Position numbers and translations under genes: made by a program. A stretch of DNA of 64,000 nucleotides from Cepaea nemoralis (lineage: Eukaryota > Mollusca > Gastropoda > Stylommatophora > Helicidae). The stretch spans positions 34,139 through 98,138 of the forward strand of contig JACEFZ010013245.1 of NCBI GenBank assembly GCA_014155875.1, read 5' to 3'. Below are positions 55,304 through 64,000 of this stretch, in pieces (the stretch's first letter is position 1; the number at the start of each line of letters is the position of its first letter). The notes beneath the pieces were generated by a model. The model was not told the DNA's origin, searched no databases, and worked only from the letters and a program-made list of their open reading frames with translations.

Positions 55304-55539
55304 TTATCTTTTGCTTATGTGTTTATTGATGAAGGCTAGTCGCTGGAATATTCTATGGTTTTCGTAAATGTGCTCTGTAAAGCTGTATTATTTCATGCTA
55401 TTTTATATTGTTTATATTTCCACAGCTTTACTGCAGTTCCAACAATTTTATTCATATTATCAACAAGACAGCAGGATTGTATCTCACTTGATCTGACCCG
55501 TATTCCTTGACATGTCCGGCATGGGAGATCCAGTGGCTA

Positions 55540-55790
55540 GAGTGGTGTTTGTCCATCAAGAATGATGATGACCATTCATTTCATTCAGTGGGGTTGAAAG
55601 ATTGGAGCCGTGAGTTCTAAGATGGCTGGTAAGACCTACTTTGGCTAGAAATGTTCTTTGACAATGTGGACAAAGAATGCTTGACGTTCCTGGAGAAGGA
55701 TCTCCTGTGGTGGTTTTTTTGTCCAGTCTTTTTTTTTTCTCACGACTTTTGCAGTCCTGTTTGCTTCGCAAGTGATTACACCTTTACGTA
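55540..55790 (-). pseudogene. LINE C-terminus with C2H2 zinc finger
   Basis: The minus strand reads SKQDCKSREKKKRLDKK, then CPHCQRTFLAKVGLTSHLR and TH, a C-x2-C-x12-H-x3-H finger like that at the end of the full-length LINE (26447-26515). It ends LNEMNGHHHS and a stop. It derives from a related but distinct LINE; upstream RT is missing. Confidence 0.75.
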
Positions 55791-56355
55791 ATGATGTACG
55801 CCATTAATTTCGGTCTTTGGCTGCATACTCACGTGTGTGAGTCGAAAGGTGTTCTCATTATAGAAATAGACACAGGTAACAGGAAAAAGGAAAAATAATC
55901 AGCCCAGTGCACTCACTAGTAGCAGTAGTGAACACTATGTAGACTACACTAGAGTTCAAAGAGAGCAAACGAAAAAAAAATCAAAGTCTTTATAACTACA
56001 TATATTATTTATCCCAGAGAACGATATTTATGGCCAGCCAGAATCGGTAATGCCCGTTGGCTTACCACTGTATGAGGTAGAGGAAGAAGTCTTAAAAGAC
56101 AGTGTAAAGAAATGTTGTGGCAGGAAATTTGTCCTGATACAATTACATTCTATACATGTAAGGACTCTCGCCTCCATTATCCCGTCGGCTGGCATCACAC
56201 CTAAGTGTATTATGGATAATGAAGTTAAGGTTAGGAAAAGGTCACACCTAGAACAGGGTGTGAGATAGAACTAGCACAGCTGTCTTTATCGAGAGTAATG
56301 TTGCTTCAGATGACGCCATTACAATCGTTGTTATTATAATATTAAACGTTAGTAT
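55791..56355. other. No gene seen
   Basis: TTCAAAGAGAGCAAACGAAAA near 55954 resembles a SINE-C end. A 72-codon stretch (56050-56268) has no domain. Confidence 0.45.
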
Positions 56356-56359
56356 TGTT

Positions 56360-56610
56360 TGTTAGTTAAATTCTTAAGAGCTATTTTGAGTCAATTCTAA
56401 TGTACGGATGGAAATAATGGGCAATTAGAAGAAAGGTCAGGAATTATGTGGAAGCTGTGGATATGCGGTTTTATAGAAAAATGATGAGGACATTGTGGAG
56501 GGATAGAAATAGTAATAAACAAATCTTGAAAGGAGATAACTTACAAAGAGAATTGGTTATTCGCATTAGAAAAGGAGAGTCATGTCATGAGAAGGGGACA
56601 GCTAAAACAT
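56360..56610 (+). pseudogene. LINE RT C-terminal fragment
   Basis: The plus strand reads SILMYGWK, a stop, then WAIRRKVRNYVEAVDMRFYR and KMMRTLWRDRNSNKQ, the conserved LINE segment after the RT (YGCExW...EMxFxRKMLRIxW). One stop inside. Confidence 0.75.
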
Positions 56611-56649
56611 GTTATGACAATGAAACAGTCTCTAGATTCGTTCTACTCT

Positions 56650-57065
56650 ATTCAGGAAGCGTTCATGATTCACGGGCACACAGTAGAATAGAGAGTGAAG
56701 CATGGATCAATTCGAGTGCGTTGACTTCCTTCCGTGCCATGACCCAAGACTTTTCTCACGCTCCTTCCTCTATTTCTTTTCCCACAAATGTTTCCGGTTG
56801 TCACAATATGTTCCGGTTTTTTGTCTTCTCATAGTGTGGCCCAAAAAAAAAAAAAAAAATTATGACTGCATCTTGCTGATATTTGTGATAAATTGTCTTT
56901 GCGACTTAGCTTCCCTCAATATGTCCAGATTGCTCGTTTTGGCTGTCCAATTAATTTTCAACATTTTTCTATAAAACCACATCTCCAAGACTTCTAGGGA
57001 TTTGTTTGCCTGTTTACTAATTGTCCAGGATTCGCAGCCGTATGTTAACATTGGTTCTATGTAGC
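56650..57065 (-). pseudogene. LINE RT C-terminal fragment, opposite strand
   Basis: The minus strand reads MLTYGCESWTISKQANKS, LEVLEMWFYRKMLKINW and further decayed sequence to about 56650. It is head-to-head in type with the neighbouring plus-strand fragment. An A/T run at 56845-56859 disrupts it. Confidence 0.75.
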
Positions 57066-57219
57066 GTGCAAGAACTCTTTACATTACATAGAATGTTCTC
57101 ATGTATACTCATCTTCTTGTTTTCATCTTATTCCTCGCTCCTCTTTCGAGGGAAGTACGTCACATATAGATATGCAAACCTCAGTTATCAGTCTATCCGA
57201 CTTCAGTATGCATTTATTT

Positions 57220-57440
57220 GTATAAGATTGGTCTGGCAAGAATGAGACAGCGTGGGGTGACGAGGGGATCTAGCCGATGCTCGACGCTCAGAGGAAAGGC
57301 GAGACGGACATATAATCACATTGCTATTGGTACTATAGGTGTTGGAACTCTTCGCTGGCTGCTGAGGATGGGAACTGAGCGCTTATGGGAATGTCCCGAA
57401 CGTTGTGATGTCGGTTCCTAAATCAATCAATCAATCATTA
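57220..57440 (+). pseudogene. LINE 3' end with (AATC)n tail
   Basis: It reads ARMRQRGVTRGSSRCSTLRG, KARRTYNHIAIGTIG, then LRWLLRMGTERLWECPE and a stop, followed by (AATC)5 at 57421-57438. It is homologous to 34560-34800. Confidence 0.75.
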
Positions 57441-57479
57441 TTTGTATAAGATTTAACGCCCCTGGATAGAATCCATTAA

Positions 57480-58848
57480 CTCCCCCGACGTGTCTCCACC
57501 TTGTCGTGGTGGGGGAGCTTGCGTGTCCCATCGACCCCATGTGCTTGCCGATGGGTGAAAACTACATATCGGACGGCTCGTGGGATAGGGACCAGACTAA
57601 GAGAGACACAACCTGCTGCTCTGCAGGTAAGACTGAGGATAGCAGTCAAAATCAGGCAAACGATCCCTAAAATCTCAGTCCGGACATAACCTCTAAGGCT
57701 CCCATCCGAGGTGTATGGCTGAACGTCTCTAAGCCTTAAACTCTCGGAAGTGAGAGCCTGGCCGACACAAACCTACATCAAAATTGTGATGATGTGCTGA
57801 GAACGCTACATGCTTGGCGCAGATTCGTTCGATGGCTCTTAGCTGGGGGATATGAGGTATCCCCGGATGAAAGGGCCTGTCCGTTACTAGCCCACAGACG
57901 CACGGAGGTAAGGTGCTGAGCCGGCAGCACATGTAGCCTACCTCGTGAGCGAGTACAAAAGGTGGAAAAACACCTCGGTCGCACGTCTCGCAGACGTCCG
58001 ATAGTCTGTAACCACACTCATGGAGTGAGTGTAGTCAAAGGTGGAAAATTGTCTCGTTGACACGAAATGGAACGCCTGTCTTGCGAATCCATTACGTGGC
58101 AGCCCGAAGCGAAAGCTTGCTGTGTGGAAGCCGAAACAAGAGTCTCGAAACCCGAGGAAGGCTAACCTCATTAAAAAATGCCCGCCGGAAGCCGGAAGTG
58201 TCGTCCTACGGGTGGCAAACTAAAAATTGACACTACGCAATTACGTCCGAGTGAAATGTCTCGTCCGAATGTCTCTCGTGCTAGGAACAGCTCTGACTAC
58301 CTAGTTTCCGAATGCCGCTCTTGTTCGGAACAGCTCTGACTAGGTAGTTTTCCGAATGTCTGTCGTGCCTGGAACAGCTCTGACGGGCGCAACGACAAGC
58401 ACATGTCCGAATACTCGCTGAGTGGATACCGTCTGCAAACCTGTCGGTTTGTGCGGGAATGGCCCGGGGCAAACGAAATGACCAATATATTGAAGTGAGG
58501 ATTTAAAGCAGCCATGAGCAGGACGTGACGATTTCCCTCGGTGAGCCCAGATCCAGGGCGTTATGTGTCGGCCCTGCAACTATGGAAGCAACCTTGGATG
58601 GCTGAAAATGCTATGGACTGTCCCTGCCTTCCTTTGAGGGATGACCGTTGTCTTCGACCGTTCCAACTTGGCCAGCATGGTTGTAGATGGCACCACACAA
58701 GTGAGAGTCTCCCAGGAATGCTACCTGGTCAAAAAAGCACGCTATTGTCGGATGTGTTGGCCTACGGGTTTCGGCCCAAGGGCGCATAACAGACACACCG
58801 CAATCACATCTGAAAAAACACTCCGGATGAACGAAAAGAAGAAGAAGA
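57480..58848 (+). mobile_element. 1.37-kb non-coding retroposon, copy 2, 12-bp TSD
   Basis: AGAATCCATTAA lies at 57468-57479 and 58849-58860. It is colinear with copy 1 along its entire length, with only about 15 substitutions and a few one-base indels by eye (roughly 98-99% identity). Different TSDs show two separate insertions, not a segmental duplication, so the family was active recently. Confidence 0.93.
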
Positions 58849-58860
58849 AGAATCCATTAA

Positions 58861-59284
58861 GACTAGCGGGTCGCATATATACGTGTGTAGGCTTTCATTC
58901 CTAAAATATTGTCAGAACAATGGCCTACGTTTTGCGATTTCCAACGTATTTATTAAATGTGCACAAATTGCAAGTGGGGCTTCACGATATTCAATCTGTT
59001 TCAAGAAGACTGTTTATCCGAATTCACAACCCAAGATCTCAGGTGAACGCGTGCCGTGATTCGAAACTAAATGGTTCATGCAGGAATGTTCAGCCGTGTG
59101 TTTGGACTCGAACCCTGTATCTTCCAGGCTTGACACATGCGCCATAACCCGTTAGCAGCCACACCTCCTCACAAATATATCGATGTCTAAAAAGCAAGTT
59201 CTCAGCATGTGTTTTCATAATTCTGTAGAACGCACAGACACGCGAAACAATAATACGAACACACGCAGGCACATCATTTGAGAT
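58861..59284. other. No gene; tRNA-like reversed head near 59095-59160
   Basis: GGACTCGAACCCTGTATCTT (reversed B box) and GCCATAACCCGTTAGC suggest a lone SINE head on the minus strand. Confidence 0.4.
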
Positions 59285-59835
59285 ATGCATGGCAGAATGG
59301 ATAAGAGTGCTCGTTTTTAAACATCCTGTGTGCTGATGCCGGGGTAGAGGGTTCAACCCCTACACCGGTCATTTGGACTAAAATGGACTTCTCGTCCTTG
59401 ACTTTATATTAATATTAAAATGTTTGCATATCCTTTACAGGACATCGCTGTCAACATCAGCATCTTTCAGCTGATTGTTGATTTCTTGGCAAGACTACGC
59501 TCAATAGTTTGCCATTGCTTTCTGAGCGGCCGGCTCACATACCCCGTAAGTTACTGACGCGATTCGAACCACTGCTGATTTTCACCGTCGTCACATTACT
59601 TACGAGAGTATACGAGATTACTGTGAAGAGTTACTAACCTCTAGGCCAGGAAGCCGGCCGTCCTTGACTAGGGGACGTAAACTACAAGTACCTCTGAAGT
59701 TGGAGTGGATTCGCTTGATGGCGAGGCGCTGGTAATAGAGAAAGCTTATCCACAAGAAAAAATAAGTGCACGGCAGTTGACGTAGTAGCAGGTGTATGGA
59801 CTAGGCTTGAGTTCAAAGCGAGCGAAAGCAATATA
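59285..59835 (+). mobile_element. SINE-C split by a nested SINE-A
   Basis: CATGGCAGAATGGATAAGAG, GAGGGTTCAACCCC and ATTTGGACTAAAATGG run to 59403. It resumes at 59659-59670 with TCCTTGACTAGGGGACG, TTGATGGCGAGGCGCTGG and ends GAGTTCAAAGCGAGCGAAAG. Confidence 0.87.
59404..59658 (-). mobile_element. SINE-A body with a different tRNA-like head, nested, 11-bp TSD
   Basis: CGTCCTTGACT lies at 59393-59403 and 59659-59669. The 3' part is normal SINE-A (TTTGCATATCCTTTACAGG, GCCATTGCTTTCTGAGCGG). The 5' end, read on the minus strand, is GCCGGCTTCCTGGCCTAGAG with a clear B box (GTGGTTCGAATCGC), unlike the head of 50870-51112. Confidence 0.9.
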
Positions 59836-59892
59836 TATATATCACATGCGCGCGCGCGCCACACACACACACACACACACGCACACACACAT
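59835..59892 (+). repeat. (TA)n(GC)n(CA)n compound microsatellite
   Basis: TATATATAT, GCGCGCGCGC, then CACACA with one GC interruption. Confidence 0.9.
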
Positions 59893-60435
59893 GGTGTACA
59901 TGTATCGAAACACGTTATTCTGATCATTTTTCTTTCCTAATAATCCCCGCTATCTTCCGTTTCTCTTCCCTCTCTCCGTGCAATACCTCTCTCCTCCAGA
60001 ATTACGCCTGTTCTGATAGCTTCTTGTATACACACTGATAATGTAATATTTTCTGTGCGATTACAAAAATAATATTAATACGGATAATTATCTAAATCAA
60101 TTATCAATTGCATTTCTAATTTCGTTATGAAATACTCGAAAACAATTTATGCAATCTCGCTCGTTCAATATATACGCTAAATACGGTGAATAGAATGAAG
60201 CTGGAGACTTCTGACAAATGTAATTGTGCAGTGAGTAAAGCGAATGCTAGATATTTTCTACAAGACAGCCCAACCTATTGCAGAACAAAGATTTATTTTG
60301 GCCTACATTAGTTCAATGGGGAAAACGGGGGGAAAAGAAGGAGAAGAAGAAATTAGTTCTATTTCAGGACAAACTATGTGGGCATGTTAACTACATAGGG
60401 TAAACTATTGCTTTTTTGAAATATATTCAGAATGA
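59893..60435. other. No gene seen
   Basis: AT-rich unassigned sequence. Confidence 0.5.
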
Positions 60436-60439
60436 CGTT

Positions 60440-60862
60440 TGGAGATAAGGAGAAGAGGAGGGGGAGGACGGGGAGGGGGAGGAGGAGTAGAAGGAGGAGA
60501 CGGTGGAGGAAGCAGCAGCAGCAACAGAAGAAGAAGGAATAGGCGGAATGTAAGGAAGAGGAGAAAAAGAAGAAGCAGTAGAAGAAGAAGCAGCAGCAGA
60601 AGCAAGGAAGGAAGCAAGGAAGGAAGCAAGGAAGGAATCAAGGAAGGAAGGAAGGAAGGAAAGAAAGTTTGAAGAACAGCAACAGCAGCAGCAGAAAAAG
60701 AAGGAGAAGAAGAAAGAAAAGGAGATTAGGAGAAGAAGGAGAAGAAGAAGAAGAAGAAGAAGAAGAAGAAGAAGAAGAAGAAGAAGAAGAAGAAGAAGAA
60801 GAAGAAGAAGAAGAAGAAGAAGAAGAAGAAGAAGAAGAAGAAGAAGAAGAAGAAGAAGAATG
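60440..60862 (+). repeat. Purine-rich tract ending in (GAA)n
   Basis: GGA/GGGGA-rich, AGCAGCAGC, GGAAGCAA tandem (60600-60660) and about 45 GAA units at 60732-60860. Confidence 0.95.
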
Positions 60863-60894
60863 TATACAATCATTGAAAATGTGCTGGTAAACAG

Positions 60895-61152
60895 CGGCAT
60901 CTCTGAGGCTGAAATGGATTGGCCATACTAAAGGTCACACTGGTGTGGGACTTGCAGTGGTGGACGGCGCGGTTCCTGGAAGAAGAGGCAGGGGTCCATC
61001 AGCACGAAGATGGACACAGGATATTGAAAACGGGCCAGCTGATCAAACATGCATGAGGCTGGGGAACTGGCTATGGACTGACATATCATTTCAAAGAGTA
61101 GTGGTGAGATCAACGTTTTGTGAAGGGTTTGCCACATGATGATGATGTTTGA
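60895..61152 (+). pseudogene. LINE C-terminal fragment with TGATGATG tail
   Basis: It reads LKWIGHTKGHTGVGLAVVDG, VPGRRGRGPSARRWTQDIEN, then W(L)WTDISFQRVVVRS and a stop merging into TGATGATGATG. This matches the post-RT segment (RWxGHV...GRRxRGRPxxRWxDDI) common to LINEs. Confidence 0.75.
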
Positions 61153-61204
61153 CATGTATAAAAAAGACATAAGAACACACGGAGAAGAGAATTAGAGACA
61201 AGTA

Positions 61205-61392
61205 TAAGTAACACAGCTGCGGGAGATTCGGCAGCTGGATCGCGTCGCGTTGGTTGCTTACGGGGTTTGTGAGACGGTCACTCAGAAAGCAATGGCAAAC
61301 TACTGAGCGTAATCTTGCCAAGAACATCAACAACAACTGAAAAATGCTGGTGTTGACTGCGACCTCCTGTAAGGGATATGCAACTTAAAAAA
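61205..61392 (+). mobile_element. SINE-A copy
   Basis: GCTGCGGGAGATTCGGCAGC, CACTCAGAAAGCAATGGCAA, GAGCGTAATCTTGCCAAGAA and CTCCTGTAAGGGATATGCAA, then an A run. Confidence 0.85.
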
Positions 61393-61497
61393 AAAAAGTA
61401 AGCAATATAAACAAGACATCCAATCCATTACAAGAGACTAAAAAGCATAATGATCGAGCGAGATGTTTGCTAACCTACGAAGGAAAAAAAAGAGAAT

Positions 61498-61570
61498 GAA
61501 GAAGAAGAAGAAGAAGAAGAAGAAGAAGAAGAAGAAGAAGAAGAAGAAGAAGAAGAAGAAGAAGAAGAAT
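61498..61570 (+). repeat. (GAA)n microsatellite
   Basis: About 24 GAA units. Confidence 0.95.
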
Positions 61571-61754
61571 GTCGTCATCATTATCATGTAGTGAACAGGG
61601 AAATCTCAACAGTTAAGGTTAACAGCGATGTTGATCCGCAGTTTATTTCTTTAGCCATCATTTTACACTCCGCCTGATCATGTCTTGTTGATGTTGGCGC
61701 ATTGTTTTCCTCGAAGTCCCCCCTCCCCCCCCCCCCCCCCCCCCACTTCTCAAC

Positions 61755-62100
61755 TCCCGGGACGCAGAGGTGTTTCCAAGGCACGGGCCAGCTTCTATAC
61801 TGGCCAAGACCTACTGACACGTCCTAGCCGTGCGTCCTCGGCAACAGGTCCCTTCGTGGTCCTGGCTAACGTAGTAGGAACGCTGATTCTTCCGAAGTCG
61901 GAGAGTATCTGCCTGCACGGCGAGGAACCACCAGACTGCACACCAATAAGCCAGACATGAGACAACGGATACTCACGCAAACCTCAGGTCCTGTGTGACA
62001 TCACACTGACGTTGGACAACACGATGTCTCCATCCGACATACAGGGCTTCGCGCTGGAGTTCACAGCCAGCGAACGCAAGCAAGCAAGCAAGCAGCAAGC
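61755..62100 (+). mobile_element. Second copy of the AAGC-tailed short retroposon
   Basis: It shares its whole length with 5651-5988, including the motif TCGGAGAGT.TCTGCCTGCAC, the closing CAGCCAGCGAACGC and a (CAAG)n tail. It differs by scattered substitutions and a short indel. A five-base CAACT flanks both sides (61751-61755 and 62100-62104); this is weaker TSD evidence than for the first copy. It follows a poly(C) run at 61721-61744. Confidence 0.75.
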
Positions 62101-62242
62101 AACTACCCCTCCATTATGATCTTGTTTTGGTGCTCGATATGACTACAACACCTTATCTGTCTGATCTGTATTTTTGCCAACAGCGACACTTATCTGACAC
62201 ACCAAATCCAATACCCCACAATGGCAGTAGGATGGGTACTCC

Positions 62243-62381
62243 TTCTTCTGCGTTCATCTGGAGAATTTTTTTCGGACGTGATTGCGTTGTGCCTGTTTAC
62301 AGCAGAGCTGTGTTCTTGCGCCGTTAGGCCGACACGTCCGACTTCTGCGGGCATTTGTTGACCGGTTTAACCTTCCCGGAG
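62243..62381 (-). mobile_element. SINE-B copy, reverse orientation
   Basis: CTTCTTCTGCGTTCATCTGG, TTACAGCAGAGCTGTGTTC, GGCCGACACGTCCGACTTC and GACCGGTTTAACCTTCCCGG. It directly abuts the LINE RT fragment on its right. Confidence 0.88.
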
Positions 62382-63137
62382 ATATGCAGATAATACAGTA
62401 TTGATTGCAGACAATGCACAAGATCTACAACAATTAGTAGACGCGGTTGTTGTACACAGAGAGCAGCTAGGGTTGGAATTAAATTGTAAGAAGACATAGG
62501 TTATGGTCGTCACTAGAAAGAACCAAGTACCACAATGTAATATACAAGTAAATGGGAATAGTCTTCAACAAGTGAATCGGTACAATTATCTCGGAACAAT
62601 CATAACATCTGATGGGAGATGCCTTGAAGAGATTAGAACAAGAATCGCCTAGCAAGATGAAAAACATTCTGATCAATAAAAAGATATCAATTGAAACGAG
62701 AAAAAGAGTGTTGAGGGGATACATAGAGCCTGTTCTTTTGTATGGATGTGAAACTCGGACAATGTGCAGTCAAGCTGAAAAACATCTGATGGCTGCAGAA
62801 ATGTGGTTTCTGAGGAAAATGCAAAGAATACCATGGACAGACAGAAAAATGATGACCAAGTACAAAGGAGACAAATGAAAATCGTAAATTGATTAGAGAA
62901 ATGAGACGTAGACAGTCAAAATATTTTGGACGTGTTATGAGAAGAAATGGATTGGAGAACTTAGTGACAACTGGCAAGATCGAAGGGAACAGACCAAGAG
63001 GAAGACCGAGAGGAAAATACCTGGATGGCTTGGCCACATGGCATGGACGAGACAGGAACACTGAGCTGATCCACGACGCTGGTGATCGAGTGAAATGGCG
63101 AGTCATGACCGCCTACGCTTTCCGGCATGGCACATGA
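62382..63137 (+). pseudogene. LINE RT palm-to-C-terminus fragment
   Basis: The RT active site reads RYADNTVLIAD (second Asp changed to Asn, about 62385-62415), followed by LGLELNCKKT, a stop, and NRYNYLGTIITSDGR. After a shift: KMKNILINKKISIETRKRVL, EPVLLYGCETRTMCSQAEK and EMWFLRKMQRIPW. After another shift: FGRVMRRNGLENLVTTGKIE, WHGRDRNTELIHDAGDRVKW and a stop (GGCACATGATTGATTGA). It is the longest member of the LINE group whose tails appear at 10801, 31500, 35950, 48590 and 52312. At least three lesions plus a mutated active site. Confidence 0.85.
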
Positions 63138-63139
63138 TT

Positions 63140-64000
63140 GATTGAATATCCTGGTTTTACCAAAGGGGTGGAATATTAAAGTTTAAGAGAATGATTGAAT
63201 AAATGAATGAGTGTAAGAAGGAAAAAGAAAGAATAGGATTGTGTTGGATTGGTTTGTTTCAGTGGCGTATGTGAATAGGTAATTGAATAAATGAAAACGT
63301 GAAGGCATGGATGGGTGTATGAGTGAATGAATATATATATGATGAAAGAAAGAAAGAACTTTATTTTCTGCTGTTCTCGTCTCTCTCATTTCATATACTA
63401 CTTGAATTTAAAAAAAAAAAGGAAAGACAGAGACAAACAAACATATGTTTACATGACAAGAAAAATATTGCATGTATACGTGGATGAATGAATGAATGGA
63501 TGCATGAATGAAGACCTGAATGATGAATACATAATTGACCGAACGAATGACTGTAAAAAATAAAAGACACCAGCAATAAGATTCCCACACTGGGTGCCCC
63601 TTTGTTCTGTAGATTTATTCTGCGCCGAAGTTGCCGTCACCTGCAGACATTAGAATCGTCTAGAACAGGGACCTACTTTGTTCTGCCCGGATTACAAGCG
63701 CCTCTATTGTGCCCAGAATCTCGGCGACTGTGACTTCTCGCAATTTGACAAGGTGCACGCAGAACCCGATTAACTGGGTGCATTTCAGAACTTCGTGGCT
63801 GGTCTCTCACCCAATGAAATTTCTCGCGGCTATCGACACCGGGTTATGCAGTTCAACAGCGTCGCCCACTTGTCTGTGAGGCCTCATTCAAAGATCCATA
63901 ATATAATCTGTTACATATGGAAATCCTGTCAGTTTATGAACCCAGGTTTATATACTGACCTCCTTTATGATTTTTTCATCATTGGGGTTATTTTTTCTTT
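63140..64000. other. No gene seen; degenerate GAATGAAT-type tandem 63180-63550
   Basis: TGAATGAATGA-like imperfect repeats and GAAAGAAAG short runs occur up to about 63550. 63600-64000 is GC-moderate, unassigned and without a convincing reading frame. Confidence 0.5.

Noticed and set aside
60427..60900. Poly-Leu/Ser/Glu frames around the GAA tract
   Set aside because: Trinucleotide repeat translated in three frames; no gene structure.

Overview
This window looks like repeat-dense, non-genic DNA from an animal nuclear genome. I found no intact host gene, rRNA, bona fide tRNA gene, CRISPR array or operon-like arrangement. Recognisable coding sequence is almost entirely retrotransposon or DNA-transposon remnant: APE-type LINE endonuclease/reverse transcriptase, RNase H, a Ty3-type gag/integrase and a hAT dimerisation domain. 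tRNA-headed SINEs, hAT and TA-flanked MITEs, long minisatellites and abundant GA/GAA/GACA simple repeats make up most of the rest. The mix fits a lophotrochozoan, most likely a mollusc (perhaps a gastropod). That placement is inference from general character, not from a diagnostic gene.

Layout. 1-3260 is the minus-strand internal region of a decayed Ty3-type LTR element ordered gag, protease-like region, integrase, with no RT between the last two. 4379-6306 is a LINE 3' part (RT thumb, RNase H, C-terminus) interrupted by a short element with an AAGC tail. 6522-9135 is a 58-bp minisatellite that grows out of a SINE tail. 9580-22600 holds purine tracts, SINEs, a 28-bp minisatellite, a hAT MITE with a LINE nested in it, and a 1.17-kb hAT element with a transposase remnant. 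22615-26584 is a full-length LINE with an 11-bp target-site duplication (TSD) and one frameshift. 26600-39500 is SINEs, LINE tails and microsatellites. 39560-41350 is a 44-bp minisatellite carrying a SINE. 42160-42480 and 44750-46300 are further tandem arrays. 46570-53435 has a fold-back MITE, a 350-bp inverted repeat, a LINE split by a TA-flanked MITE, and a short derivative of the full-length LINE. 53618-54987 and 57480-58848 are two nearly identical 1.37-kb retroposons, each with its own 12-bp TSD. The last part has more SINEs and two RT fragments.

How the parts work together. Several autonomous/non-autonomous pairs are visible. The 3.97-kb LINE (22615-26584) shares both its 5' end and its 3' tail with two ~0.5-kb internally deleted copies (10999-11486, 52936-53435). 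The 1.37-kb retroposon shares its 3' end with the ~150-bp 'SINE-B' copies. 'SINE-A' bodies are attached to different tRNA-like heads. Many nestings have exact TSDs, so relative insertion ages can be read directly from the sequence.

Family letters (SINE-A to F) are local labels for this report, not database names. Identities and family sizes are by eye; nothing was computed or searched.
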